10,321 bases of DNA from an uncultured Flavobacteriales bacterium (GCA_937876095.1 CALFIE010000031.1:1-10321), one strand, 5' to 3'. Positions 1 to 7,446 are shown, counted from the first letter of the stretch. Notes: a model not told the origin generated them from the sequence alone. Program-made: numbers and translations.

Positions 1-6
1 GCTTTT

Positions 7-55
7 GATAAACACAAAGATAATAAAAATTAGGCTATTTTACGGATATTCATAA
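7..55 (-). repeat. Left copy of a 49-base perfect inverted repeat at the window ends
   Basis: Bases 7-55 are the exact reverse complement of 10273-10321, with no mismatch over 49 bases. Identity stops at base 56 on this side. The distance from the window edge to the point of divergence is 55 bases. The repeat contains a TAnnTTTG promoter box read leftwards, out of the window. It also supplies the last sense codon and the stop codon of the small minus-strand gene next to it. I infer that this is the edge of a multicopy element, either the promoter region of an rRNA operon or the end of an insertion sequence, whose body lies outside the window. Nothing here decides which. Confidence 0.9.
15..22 (-). 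promoter_or_regulatory. Outward-facing -7 box TATCTTTG in the left repeat
   Basis: Read on the minus strand this is TATCTTTG, a perfect match to the Bacteroidota -7 consensus TAnnTTTG. Transcription would start around bases 7-9 and leave the window. No TTG-type -33 element is visible at the usual spacing. The same box occurs at the mirrored position in the right repeat copy, so conservation supports a function, though it may simply reflect recent duplication. Confidence 0.45.
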
Positions 56-307
56 TTTTTTTTTACTTAAATCATCTTTCAAAAAAATTCCTATTTTCCT
101 GTTGATAAACTCACCAACCACAAAATGAACTTTTTTATAATCTGAAATGATTACATATTCTTTGAAACAATACATTTGCCCTTCCAATGGATCTATAACT
201 TCAACATATCTATCTGAGCAATGCCAATAATGGTTCCAAATATTAATACCATCTACTTTATATTCTTTATCAACTTCAATTATTGAAGCAAATTTCCAAT
301 TAGCCAT
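50..307 (-). CDS. Hypothetical 85-residue protein
   Basis: I do not recognise this family. The ORF starts with ATG at 307 behind an A-rich leader typical of this window, and ends with TGA at 52-50. The protein is short, has no signal peptide or membrane segment, and looks beta-rich. It is rich in aromatic residues, with W4, W24 and W28 and a cluster around residues 24-30 (WNHYWHC); its cysteines are C30 and C47. The tail is lysine-rich (SKKKL). It lies 55 bases downstream of the PaaE-type reductase on the same strand and may be co-transcribed with it, or use a weak TTG/TATTTTTT promoter in that gap. The final Leu codon and the stop lie inside the 49-base repeat, so the natural C-terminus may have been replaced when the repeat arrived. 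Confidence 0.6.
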   Translation of the reverse strand: MANWKFASIIEVDKEYKVDGINIWNHYWHCSDRYVEVIDPLEGQMYCFKEYVIISDYKKVHFVVGEFINRKIGIFLKDDLSKKKL

Positions 308-362
308 AATTTTCTTTTTTTAAAAATTTAAAAAAAATATTTTTACTTCGCGGTTTTCAAAA

Positions 363-1448
363 TTACACATCGTAATTTAGCATCACCACATTGGTAATAG
401 GATGACATTGGCAAGTCAGCACAAAACCTCTTTCTACCTCATCTTCGGTGAGTGCAAAATTCTTTTCCATAAAAACTTCACCTTCCATCACTTGTGCTTT
501 GCAGGTGCAACAAACGCCTCCTTTGCAAGCAAAAGGAACGGGTAATTTCTCTTGCAACGCCTGATCTAGAATACTGTTTTTCTTAGAATTGAGATGAAAA
601 CTGTATTCATCATCATCTATGATTAAAGTTACCATACTTTCAATATTCGGGATTGCACGAAATTCTTCGCTTTTTTCTGAAGAATTTTCATCTTCTGGAG
701 CGGTAAAATACTCGTACAAAACCTGAATTGCAGGTACTTTTTGTTCTTTTTTCAAATAATCTGAAACCGATGATATCATTTCTGCAGGTCCACAAATAAA
801 ATAGGTGGATTCTTGCACCGGAATTTCACCGAAACGTTGTAACAACTGCCCCACTTTTTCTGCGGTAATTCTGCCTTCAAACAAATCGTCGTTGTGATTT
901 TCTCGGCTTACCAAATACAAAATTTTTAATCTGCCTTCAAATTGCCTTTCTAATTTTTTCAGTTCATCGTGCTTCAAAACGTGCGCAATCGTGCGATTGC
1001 TGTAGAATAAATATGCAGTACTTTTCGTTTCTTGATAGAGTGCTTCTTTCAGGTTAGATAAAACGGGCGAAATTCCACTTCCTGCAGCAAAGCCAACATA
1101 CGTTTTTTGATTATTGGGATGAAAAATCGTGTTGAAACTACCAAGTGGAGGCATTACTTGCAAAGTATCACCAACTTTTAGAGTATAATTCAAGTAAGTA
1201 GAAACTTTACCTTGCTCCAATTTTTTTACCAAAATTTCTAATTGCTGGTTCCCTTCACTCGGAGCATTACAAATAGAATAAGACCTTCTGCATTCTTCTT
1301 CCCCAAATTGATGCATCAGGTTAAGATATTGCCCTTGCTTAAAACTAAATTTCGACTGTAATTCTTTGGGAATTTCTAAAAAAATATTTAGTGCATCTTC
1401 TGTATCTTTTTGCAAATCAGATACTTTCAATAGATAAAATGAATTCAT
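363..1448 (-). CDS. PaaE-type ferredoxin-NADP(H) reductase with C-terminal 2Fe-2S domain
   Basis: A 361-residue cytoplasmic flavoprotein of the ferredoxin-NADP reductase superfamily, with the domain order of PaaE (phenylacetyl-CoA epoxidase reductase). Electrons would pass from NAD(P)H to FAD to a 2Fe-2S cluster and on to a partner oxygenase. Residues 1-105 form the FAD-binding barrel, with the flavin motif RRSYSI at 54-59. Residues 115-235 form the NAD(P) domain, with GSGISP at 123-128 and CGP at 219-221. Residues 270-361 form a plant-type ferredoxin domain with C308, C313, C316 and C346 in the C-x4-C-x2-C-x29-C pattern. All cofactor motifs are intact and the length is normal for PaaE. No paaABCD genes lie nearby, so the partner may be encoded elsewhere or the protein may serve another oxygenase or desaturase. 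I therefore give no symbol. The start is the ATG just downstream of a candidate promoter at 1485-1492. Confidence 0.9.
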   Translation of the reverse strand: MNSFYLLKVSDLQKDTEDALNIFLEIPKELQSKFSFKQGQYLNLMHQFGEEECRRSYSICNAPSEGNQQLEILVKKLEQGKVSTYLNYTLKVGDTLQVMPPLGSFNTIFHPNNQKTYVGFAAGSGISPVLSNLKEALYQETKSTAYLFYSNRTIAHVLKHDELKKLERQFEGRLKILYLVSRENHNDDLFEGRITAEKVGQLLQRFGEIPVQESTYFICGPAEMISSVSDYLKKEQKVPAIQVLYEYFTAPEDENSSEKSEEFRAIPNIESMVTLIIDDDEYSFHLNSKKNSILDQALQEKLPVPFACKGGVCCTCKAQVMEGEVFMEKNFALTEDEVERGFVLTCQCHPITNVVMLNYDV

Positions 1449-1484
1449 AATTGGATAACATCAGCATCATTATGCCGAACTCAA

Positions 1485-1492
1485 CAAATATA
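1485..1492 (-). promoter_or_regulatory. Candidate -7 box TATATTTG for the PaaE-type reductase
   Basis: On the minus strand this reads TATATTTG, a perfect TAnnTTTG. It would give a leader of about 30 bases before the ATG at 1448. I see no clear TTG -33 element at the expected distance, so the call rests on the -7 box and its position. Confidence 0.4.
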
Positions 1493-1610
1493 ACAAAGTC
1501 TTTTTAACTTTAGAAATATTTTTAAAAGAATCTACCAACTGACTTTTTTTCTTAAAAAAATAATGAAAAACAAGTGAAATCGGAATTTTTGGCTGCAATT
1601 ATTTATTAAA

Positions 1611-1627
1611 TTACTGAAAATCAGTAA
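1611..1627. promoter_or_regulatory. 17-base palindrome overlapping the clpB promoter, candidate operator
   Basis: TTACTGA and TCAGTAA are perfect 7-base inverted arms around an AAA spacer. The right arm shares its last three bases with the TAAATTTG -7 box of clpB, so a dimeric repressor bound here would block RNA polymerase. It is not the CIRCE element of HrcA, whose arms are TTAGCACTC/GAGTGCTAA with a 9-base spacer. The regulator is unknown. The promoter of the opposite-strand reductase gene is about 120 bases away, so clpB is the likely target. Confidence 0.5.
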
Positions 1628-1632
1628 ATTTG
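1625..1632 (+). promoter_or_regulatory. -7 box TAAATTTG of the clpB promoter
   Basis: A perfect TAnnTTTG match. Transcription would start near 1639, leaving an untranslated leader of about 50 bases before the clpB ATG at 1689. A TTG -33 element is not seen at the normal spacing; the nearest upstream TTTG (1588-1591) is too far. This could mean an activator-dependent or alternative-sigma promoter. Confidence 0.5.
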
Positions 1633-1649
1633 ACTTGTTTTCTAGTTTA

Positions 1650-1662
1650 GCAAATTTTTTGC
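1650..1662 (+). other. Small hairpin in the clpB leader
   Basis: GCAAA and TTTGC form a five-base inverted repeat around a TTT loop, inside the predicted untranslated leader 26 bases before the start codon. The stem is short and AT-rich, so it would melt easily. It could be a second operator-like site, a weak temperature-sensitive structure, or chance. Confidence 0.2.
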
Positions 1663-1688
1663 GATTAACCATCAAAACGAATTAAATT

Positions 1689-4283
1689 ATGAATCTAAAT
1701 CAATATACAACCAAATCACAAGAAGCCATACAAAAAGCGCAAGGAATTGCGATGGAATTTGGTAACCAAAGCATAGAACCTCAACATCTATTAGAAGGAA
1801 TTCTGCAAATAGATGAAAATATTTCTTCTTTTTTAATGAAAAAATCTGAAGCAGATTTATCATTAATTAGAGATAAAAACAGAGAACTCATAGAAAATCT
1901 ACCTAAAGTAGAAGGCGGAGAAATTTACCTATCGCAAACTGCCAACAAAATTTTGCTGGAAGCTCCCAATATTGCCAAAAAAATGGGTGATGAATATGTA
2001 ACCATAGAACATCTTTGGTTGGCTCTACTCGACGTAAAATCATCGGTTTCTACGATGTTGAAAGATTTCGGAGTGAGCAAAAATTCTTTGGAAATGGCGA
2101 TTAAAGAAATCAGAAAAGGCAACAAAGCCAACTCTGCAAGTTCTGAAGAAACCTATCAAAGTTTAAATAAATATGCCAAAAATTTTAATGAATTGGCAGC
2201 CGAAGGAAAACTGGATCCCGTAATTGGAAGAGACGAGGAAATCCGTAGAGTTTTACAAATTTTGTCTAGAAGAACCAAAAACAATCCCATATTAATCGGA
2301 GAACCTGGAGTTGGTAAAACTGCGATTGCAGAAGGAATTGCACACCGAATCATTTCTGGTGATGTTCCCGAAAATTTGGCAGACAAAACCTTGTATTCTC
2401 TAGATATGGGCTCCCTAATTGCAGGTGCAAAATACAAAGGCGAGTTCGAAGAAAGACTGAAATCCGTCGTAAATGAAGTAATAAAATCCGAAGGACAAAT
2501 CATTCTATTTATAGATGAAATTCACACTTTGGTAGGAGCAGGAGGTGGAGAAGGCGCAATGGATGCAGCCAATATTTTGAAACCAGCACTTGCAAGAGGA
2601 GAACTGCGTGCAATAGGTGCAACTACGCTGAATGAATACCAAAAATATTTTGAAAAAGATAAAGCACTAGAAAGACGTTTCCAGAAAGTGGTGGTAGAAG
2701 AACCAGACACCGAATCTGCCATCTCCATTTTGAGAGGAATTAAAGAAAAATATGAAGCCCATCATAAAATTACCATCAAAGATGAAGCAATAATTGCAGC
2801 AGTAGAAATGTCGCAACGCTACATTACCGACCGATTTTTGCCAGACAAAGCCATCGATTTGATAGATGAAGCCAGTGCAAAATTGCGTATGGAAATCAAT
2901 TCTAAACCAGAAGAACTGGATGTTCTGGATAGAAAACTGATGCAAATGGAAATAGAATTGGCTGCGATTTCCAGAGAAGGTAACGAAATAAAAATTAATC
3001 ACCTGAAAGAAGATATTGCTAAAATTTCTGATGAGCGAAACACCTTATTTGCAAAGTGGTCGCAAGAAAAACAGCGTAGCGAAGATATAACTGCGGTAAA
3101 AAAAGAAATAGAAAGTCTGAAATTAGAAGCAGAACGTGCTTCTAGAGCAGGAGATTACGCCAAAGTTGCAGAAATACAATATGGTAAAATCAAGGAAAAA
3201 GAAGATGACTTGCAAAAACTGGAATTAGAGATGCAAAATCATCAAAATGAATTGATTAAAGAAGAAGTAACCGCAGAAAATATCTCTGAAGTAGTCGCAA
3301 AATGGACCGGAATTCCTGTAACCAAATTACTGCAGTCCGAAAGAGAAAAACTCCTACATCTAGAAGATGAGTTGCACAAAAGAGTGGTCGGTCAAGAAGA
3401 GGCAATTTCTGCAGTTTCTGATGCCATCAGAAGAAACCGAGCCGGATTGAACGATGACAAAAAACCAATCGGTAGTTTCTTGTTTTTAGGAACAACCGGA
3501 GTTGGTAAAACAGAACTCGCAAAAGCATTGGCAGAATATTTATTTGATGACGAAAATAATATGACCAGAATAGATATGAGCGAATACCAAGAAAGACACA
3601 GCGTTTCTAGATTGGTTGGTGCGCCTCCTGGTTATGTTGGTTATGATGAAGGTGGACAATTAACCGAAGCAGTGCGAAGAAGACCTTATTCTGTGGTGCT
3701 TCTCGACGAGATTGAAAAAGCACATCCCGATGTTTTCAACACACTTTTGCAGGTTTTAGATGATGGTAGATTGACCGATAACAAAGGACGAGTGGTGAAT
3801 TTCAAAAACACCATTATCATTATGACTTCTAATTTAGGTTCGCACATTATACAAGAAAATTTTGAGAACTTAACCGAAGAAAATCAGTATGAAATTGTAG
3901 AAAAAACCAAGGTAGAAGTTTTTGAACTATTGAGACAAACTCTTCGACCGGAATTCTTGAACAGGATAGATGAAACCGTTCTATTCCAACCATTGAATAG
4001 AAATGAAATTGGCAAAATAGTACAATTTCAGTTGAGAGAAATCAATAAAATGTTAGAAAAAAGAAATATTATTTTGACGGCAACCAAAGAAGCCATCGAT
4101 TTTATTTTGAAAAAAGGATATGATGCAAGTTTCGGAGCAAGACCTCTGAAAAGAGTCATTCAACAGGAAGTACTGAATAAATTATCCAAAGAAATATTGG
4201 CAGGAACCATCAACGACGGAGACAGAATCACTCTGGATTACTTCGAAGAAAGTGGATTAATTTTCAGGCCAACAGTAAAATAA
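1689..4283 (+). CDS. clpB: ClpB, AAA+ disaggregase chaperone
   Basis: An 864-residue, full-length ClpB/Hsp104 protein. As a cytoplasmic hexamer it pulls polypeptides out of aggregates and works with DnaK/DnaJ/GrpE. Residues 1-145 are the double Clp N domain. AAA-1 has Walker A GEPGVGKT (204-211), pore loop GAKYKG with Y249, Walker B FIDE with D276/E277, and paired arginines 329-330. Residues 400-525 form the coiled-coil middle domain that distinguishes ClpB from ClpA and ClpC. AAA-2 has Walker A GTTGVGKT (601-608), pore loop GYVG with Y649, Walker B LLDE with D673/E674, and a C-terminal sensor-2 GARPLKR. I see no ClpP-binding IGF/IGL-type loop, as expected for a disaggregase. The gene is monocistronic: it has its own promoter, with an overlapping palindrome at 1611-1627, and a terminator follows. 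The ATG at 1689 matches the usual N-terminus (MNLNQYTTKSQEAI). Confidence 0.98.
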   Translation: MNLNQYTTKSQEAIQKAQGIAMEFGNQSIEPQHLLEGILQIDENISSFLMKKSEADLSLIRDKNRELIENLPKVEGGEIYLSQTANKILLEAPNIAKKMGDEYVTIEHLWLALLDVKSSVSTMLKDFGVSKNSLEMAIKEIRKGNKANSASSEETYQSLNKYAKNFNELAAEGKLDPVIGRDEEIRRVLQILSRRTKNNPILIGEPGVGKTAIAEGIAHRIISGDVPENLADKTLYSLDMGSLIAGAKYKGEFEERLKSVVNEVIKSEGQIILFIDEIHTLVGAGGGEGAMDAANILKPALARGELRAIGATTLNEYQKYFEKDKALERRFQKVVVEEPDTESAISILRGIKEKYEAHHKITIKDEAIIAAVEMSQRYITDRFLPDKAIDLIDEASAKLRMEINSKPEELDVLDRKLMQMEIELAAISREGNEIKINHLKEDIAKISDERNTLFAKWSQEKQRSEDITAVKKEIESLKLEAERASRAGDYAKVAEIQYGKIKEKEDDLQKLELEMQNHQNELIKEEVTAENISEVVAKWTGIPVTKLLQSEREKLLHLEDELHKRVVGQEEAISAVSDAIRRNRAGLNDDKKPIGSFLFLGTTGVGKTELAKALAEYLFDDENNMTRIDMSEYQERHSVSRLVGAPPGYVGYDEGGQLTEAVRRRPYSVVLLDEIEKAHPDVFNTLLQVLDDGRLTDNKGRVVNFKNTIIIMTSNLGSHIIQENFENLTEENQYEIVEKTKVEVFELLRQTLRPEFLNRIDETVLFQPLNRNEIGKIVQFQLREINKMLEKRNIILTATKEAIDFILKKGYDASFGARPLKRVIQQEVLNKLSKEILAGTINDGDRITLDYFEESGLIFRPTVK

Positions 4284-4313
4284 TTTTTTTTTCATAGTTT
4301 GTGTTTTTAATGG

Positions 4314-4349
4314 AGAAAACCCGGCGGAAAAATTTCCGACGGGTTTTCT
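4314..4349 (+). terminator. Intrinsic terminator of clpB
   Basis: A perfect 10-base stem (4314-4323 with 4340-4349; AGAAAACCCG/CGGGTTTTCT) continues past one G/A mismatch into a six-base inner stem CGGAAA/TTTCCG. It begins about 30 bases after the clpB stop. The 3' arm ends in TTTT but the following T-tract is modest. Confidence 0.75.
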
Positions 4350-4360
4350 GATTTTATGAT

Positions 4361-4393
4361 GAAAAAAACTTCTTCAAAATTCTGAAGAAGTTT
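4361..4393 (-). terminator. Intrinsic terminator of the DECR-like SDR gene
   Basis: Read on the minus strand, an 11-base perfect stem (AAACTTCTTCA/TGAAGAAGTTT, six-base loop) is followed by a run of seven T. It starts 16 bases after the SDR stop codon. It is distinct from the clpB terminator, so each of the two convergent genes has its own. Confidence 0.85.
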
Positions 4394-4408
4394 CTATATT
4401 ACTCTAAA

Positions 4409-5290
4409 TCAATTCGATTTTTTGGCTTTAATCATTGCTTCGAGCATATCCCACATTTCTTGCGGAATTTCTTCGAGCATATTAAATTCACCTGCTCCTT
4501 GCAACCATTCTCCACCATCAATGGTTACAACTTCTCCGTTGATATAGGCAGAATAATCTGAAACCAAATATGCCGCCAAATTGGCTAATTCTTGGTGATC
4601 TCCTACTCTTCTGAGTGGTACTTTCTTCCTCATATCAAATTTTTCGGCCAAATCTCCTGGTAATAATCTTTCCCAAGCTCCTTTTGTTGGGAACGGACCA
4701 GGTGCAATTGCGTTGGTTCTGATGTTGTATTTCGCCCATTCTACAGCCAAACTTCTGGTCATTGCCAAAACTCCGGCTTTTGCAGTTGCAGACGGAACTA
4801 CGTATGCAGAACCAGTCCAAGCGTAAGTAGTCACAATATTGAGAACTGTTCCTGGAATTTTATTTTCAATCCAATATTTCCCAATAGAAAGTGTACAATT
4901 TTTTGAACCTTTCAAAACAATATCTATAATAGAATCGAAGGCAGAATGTGTCAATCTTTCGGTTGGTGAAATGAAATTTCCTGCGGCGTTGTTCAGCAAA
5001 ATATCAATTCTACCAAATTCTTTGATGGCAGCGTTTTTCATTGCTTCTACTTCGTCCCAATTCCTAACATCGCAAGAAACGCAAAGTACTTTTCCGCCTG
5101 TTTCTGCTTCTAATTCTGCAGCAGTTCCCTGTAATTTTTCTAAATTTCTAGAAGTGATGACCACTTTTGCACCCAATTGAAGAAAATATTTGGTCATTGC
5201 CTTTCCTAGTCCGCTTCCACCACCTGTTACGATGGCTACTTTATCTTTCAATGCACCATCTTGAAGCATTGGTTGTGTGTACATATTCAT
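4409..5290 (-). CDS. SDR oxidoreductase of the 2,4-dienoyl-CoA reductase type
   Basis: A 293-residue cytoplasmic classical-fold SDR. The cofactor motif TGGGSGLG is at 22-29 and NNAAG at 100-104. SRN at 47-49 suggests NADPH preference. At the usual Y-x-x-x-K site the tyrosine is replaced by Ser (S167-A-T-A-K171). Instead a tyrosine lies 15 residues before the lysine (Y156-K171), the spacing of Tyr199/Lys214 in human DECR1, and VVPSATAKAG closely resembles DECR1. The likely reaction is NADPH-dependent reduction of 2,4-dienoyl-CoA during breakdown of unsaturated fatty acids. The substrate is inferred, because no other beta-oxidation gene is near. The protein ends in a helical tail (about 270-293). 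Start choice: M1 at 5290 and M3 at 5284 are both possible. A degenerate TATAATTG box at 5335-5328 is the best promoter candidate. The gene has its own terminator. Confidence 0.9.
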   Translation of the reverse strand: MNMYTQPMLQDGALKDKVAIVTGGGSGLGKAMTKYFLQLGAKVVITSRNLEKLQGTAAELEAETGGKVLCVSCDVRNWDEVEAMKNAAIKEFGRIDILLNNAAGNFISPTERLTHSAFDSIIDIVLKGSKNCTLSIGKYWIENKIPGTVLNIVTTYAWTGSAYVVPSATAKAGVLAMTRSLAVEWAKYNIRTNAIAPGPFPTKGAWERLLPGDLAEKFDMRKKVPLRRVGDHQELANLAAYLVSDYSAYINGEVVTIDGGEWLQGAGEFNMLEEIPQEMWDMLEAMIKAKKSN

Positions 5291-5401
5291 ATTTTAGTTT
5301 GAAATTGTTTAATTGGTTAAAAGTAAGCAATTATAAAATTCTATGAAAAAAATCTATTATGTAAAGACGATAAATTAATAATAAGAATAGGAAATATTGA
5401 A

Positions 5402-5409
5402 TATTTTTG
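5402..5409 (+). promoter_or_regulatory. -7 box TATTTTTG of the nitroreductase gene
   Basis: A perfect TAnnTTTG followed by CACC, a common flavobacterial context. Transcription would start near 5416, giving a short A-rich leader of about 14 bases before the ATG at 5430. No clear TTG -33 element is present. Confidence 0.6.
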
Positions 5410-5429
5410 CACCACCAAAAAAATAAATA

Positions 5430-6029
5430 ATGAATTTTTTAGAATTAATGCAACAACGTTATACCACCAAAAAGTATAACCCAAATGTAAAAATAAGTGC
5501 AGAAAAAATAGAGGAATTAAAACAAATTCTTCAACTTTCACCCTCATCTATCAATAGCCAACCTTGGAAATTTATCTTTATAGAAAACCAAGAAATGAAA
5601 GAGAAATTGTCAGAAGTTTCCTACATTAATAAAGAAAAAGTAGTGAATTGCAGTCATGTAGTGGTTTTCAATGCGATTGATGATATTCCTTATTTGGAAA
5701 AACATCTTACTGAAAAACTTCCGGAATATGCCATTAATTATTACAATGCAATGATTAAAAATAAACCAGAACACGAGATAAAGGCTTGGCTTCAAAATCA
5801 AGTATATCTTTCTTTAGGAATTTTTCTTTCGGCTTGTGCAAGTATGGAGGTTGATGCAACACCTATGGAAGGAATTATGCAGGACAAATACACTGAAATC
5901 CTCGGTTTAGAAAATTACAAAACAGCTTTTGCGGTTTGCATTGGGAAACGCGACGAGGAAGACAATAACCAACCAAGCAAAACTCCGAAAAAGAGAATTG
6001 CAATGGATCAAATTATTGAAATCTTGTAA
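5430..6029 (+). CDS. NfsB-like NAD(P)H-dependent nitroreductase
   Basis: A 199-residue FMN flavoprotein of the nitroreductase superfamily, expected to be a cytoplasmic homodimer that reduces nitroaromatics, quinones or pteridines by two electrons from NAD(P)H. FMN phosphate and ring contacts are visible: R10 in the N-terminal QRYTTKKY, the SPSSINSQPW loop at 37-46, PMEGI at 145-149, and the C-terminal KTPKKR at 184-189, whose basic residues normally bind the FMN phosphate. The length is slightly below that of E. coli NfsB (217). The gene is monocistronic, with a -7 box 20 bases upstream and a strong terminator downstream. It is divergent from the SDR gene across 139 bases. The natural substrate cannot be read from sequence, so I give no symbol. 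Confidence 0.92.
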   Translation: MNFLELMQQRYTTKKYNPNVKISAEKIEELKQILQLSPSSINSQPWKFIFIENQEMKEKLSEVSYINKEKVVNCSHVVVFNAIDDIPYLEKHLTEKLPEYAINYYNAMIKNKPEHEIKAWLQNQVYLSLGIFLSACASMEVDATPMEGIMQDKYTEILGLENYKTAFAVCIGKRDEEDNNQPSKTPKKRIAMDQIIEIL

Positions 6030-6052
6030 TTAGACAAAATCGTATCATAATG

Positions 6053-6091
6053 AAAACCCTTTCAGAATTTGAAACTCAGAAAGGGTTTTTT
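6053..6091. terminator. Bidirectional intrinsic terminator between nitroreductase and pyrC
   Basis: An 11-base perfect stem (AAAACCCTTTC at 6053-6063 with GAAAGGGTTTT at 6079-6089) and a 15-base loop. On the plus strand it ends in six T (6086-6091), serving the nitroreductase gene. On the minus strand the same stem ends in four T and lies just after the pyrC stop, so it probably serves both convergent genes. Confidence 0.85.
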
Positions 6092-6108
6092 GTTAGTGGA
6101 AAAAACAA

Positions 6109-7446
6109 TTATTTTCTATCAAAAAGCAATCTTTCTCCAAATTTCTGTTCAGAAATTTTCCCATTTTCGAAGGACAAAAATCCGTTTACAAATGTATGCG
6201 TAATTTTGTTGTGAAATATCTCTCCTTCCAAAGGTGACCAACCACATTTGTACAAAATATTTTCTTTAGAAACACTGTAACCACTTTCTAAATCTACCAA
6301 AACTAAGTCTGCTTTGTAATTTTCTTTAATGAAGCCACGTTTCTCAATTTCAAAAATAATGGCCGGATTGTGCGCCATTTTTTCTACGATTTTTTCTAAA
6401 GAAATTTTACCATTTTGGTAATTTTCGAGCATCACATTCAGCGAATGTTGCACCAAAGGTGCACCAGAAGGTGCTTGCAAATATTTCTCAGATTTTTCTT
6501 CTAAAGTGTGTGGAGCGTGGTCAGTTGCAACCACATCTATCCTATCATCTAAAAGCGCTTCCCAAAGTTGGTCTTTATCTTTTTGCGTTTTCACTGCAGG
6601 ATTCCATTTGATTAAAGTTCCTTTGGTTTCGTAATCTTCATTGGTAAAAGTAAGGTGATGCACGCAAACTTCCGCAGTTATTTTTTTGTCTTTTAATGGA
6701 ATTTCATTCGTAAAAAGCGATGTTTCTTTACCTGTAGAAATATGGAAAATATGTAATCTTGCCCCGGTTTTTTTTGCCAATTCAATCGCTTTGGAACTCG
6801 AAATATAGCAGGCTTCTTCACTTCTGATTAAATGATGAAATTTCATCGGAATGTCGTCGCCAAATTCTGCTTTGTATTTTTCTAAATTATTTTTGATGGT
6901 GGTTTCGTCTTCGCAATGAACGGCAATCAACATTTTCGATTTTGAAAAAATTTTCTCCAAAATTTCGGGATTATCAACCAACATATTTCCCGTTGAAGAA
7001 CCGAGAAACAACTTGATTCCAGCCACATTTCGTGGATTGGTTTTCAGAATTTCTTCTAAATTATCATTGGTTCCACCCATCATAAAAGAATAATTGGCAA
7101 AAGAATTTTTAGAAGCGATTTGGTATTTTTCTTCCAAAATTTCTTGTGTTACCGCATTCGGAACTGTATTTGGTTGTTCTATAAAACTGGTAACTCCACC
7201 TGCAATTGCAGATCGAGATTCACTTTCGATGTCTGCTTTCCAAGTTAAGCCTGGTTCGCGAAAATGCACTTGGTCATCTATAATTCCTGGTAATAAGTAT
7301 TTTCCTGTTGCTTCTATAATTTTATCAATCCCTTCTTCCGAAATATTTTTTGAAATTTTTGAAATAAGGTCATTATCTATAAGCAAATCACTTTCAAAAA
7401 TTTGGTTTTCATTGACGATTTTGGCGTTTTTTATGAGGGTTTTCAT
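6109..7446 (-). CDS. pyrC: Dihydroorotase, type I (Bacteroidota form)
   Basis: A 445-residue amidohydrolase that cyclises N-carbamoyl-aspartate to dihydroorotate, the third step of de novo pyrimidine synthesis, in the cytoplasm. Around the metal site I see DDQVHFREPG at 57-66, where the usual D-x-H-x-H reads D-x-Q-x-H (Q59, H61). K145 in GIKLF is the position of the carboxylated lysine in related hydantoinases. H177 is in AVHCED, H232/H235 in LHIFHIS, and D309 in ATDHAPHT. The FREPG substrate loop and the final beta-sandwich are present, so the enzyme looks complete. From memory, Q at the first His position is the norm in Bacteroidota homologues, so it is unlikely to mark loss of function. 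Allantoinase is the main alternative, but FREPG and the overall sequence favour dihydroorotase. No other pyr gene is adjacent. It has a full -33/-7 promoter and shares a terminator with the nitroreductase gene. Confidence 0.93.
   Translation of the reverse strand: MKTLIKNAKIVNENQIFESDLLIDNDLISKISKNISEEGIDKIIEATGKYLLPGIIDDQVHFREPGLTWKADIESESRSAIAGGVTSFIEQPNTVPNAVTQEILEEKYQIASKNSFANYSFMMGGTNDNLEEILKTNPRNVAGIKLFLGSSTGNMLVDNPEILEKIFSKSKMLIAVHCEDETTIKNNLEKYKAEFGDDIPMKFHHLIRSEEACYISSSKAIELAKKTGARLHIFHISTGKETSLFTNEIPLKDKKITAEVCVHHLTFTNEDYETKGTLIKWNPAVKTQKDKDQLWEALLDDRIDVVATDHAPHTLEEKSEKYLQAPSGAPLVQHSLNVMLENYQNGKISLEKIVEKMAHNPAIIFEIEKRGFIKENYKADLVLVDLESGYSVSKENILYKCGWSPLEGEIFHNKITHTFVNGFLSFENGKISEQKFGERLLFDRK

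Noticed and set aside
1494..1500. Second CAAAG-based -7 box for the PaaE-type reductase
   Set aside because: On the minus strand it reads AGACTTTG, lacking the TA of TAnnTTTG, and it is too close to the better TATATTTG box to act as its -33 element.
1925..3002. Several minus-strand ORFs of 68-115 codons inside clpB
   Set aside because: They lie wholly opposite a fully conserved clpB reading frame, have low-complexity translations rich in F, S and I, and lack recognisable domains or promoters.
4839..5180. Plus-strand ORF of 113 codons opposite the SDR gene
   Set aside because: The minus-strand SDR frame carries all family motifs. The plus-strand translation has none and no leader or promoter.
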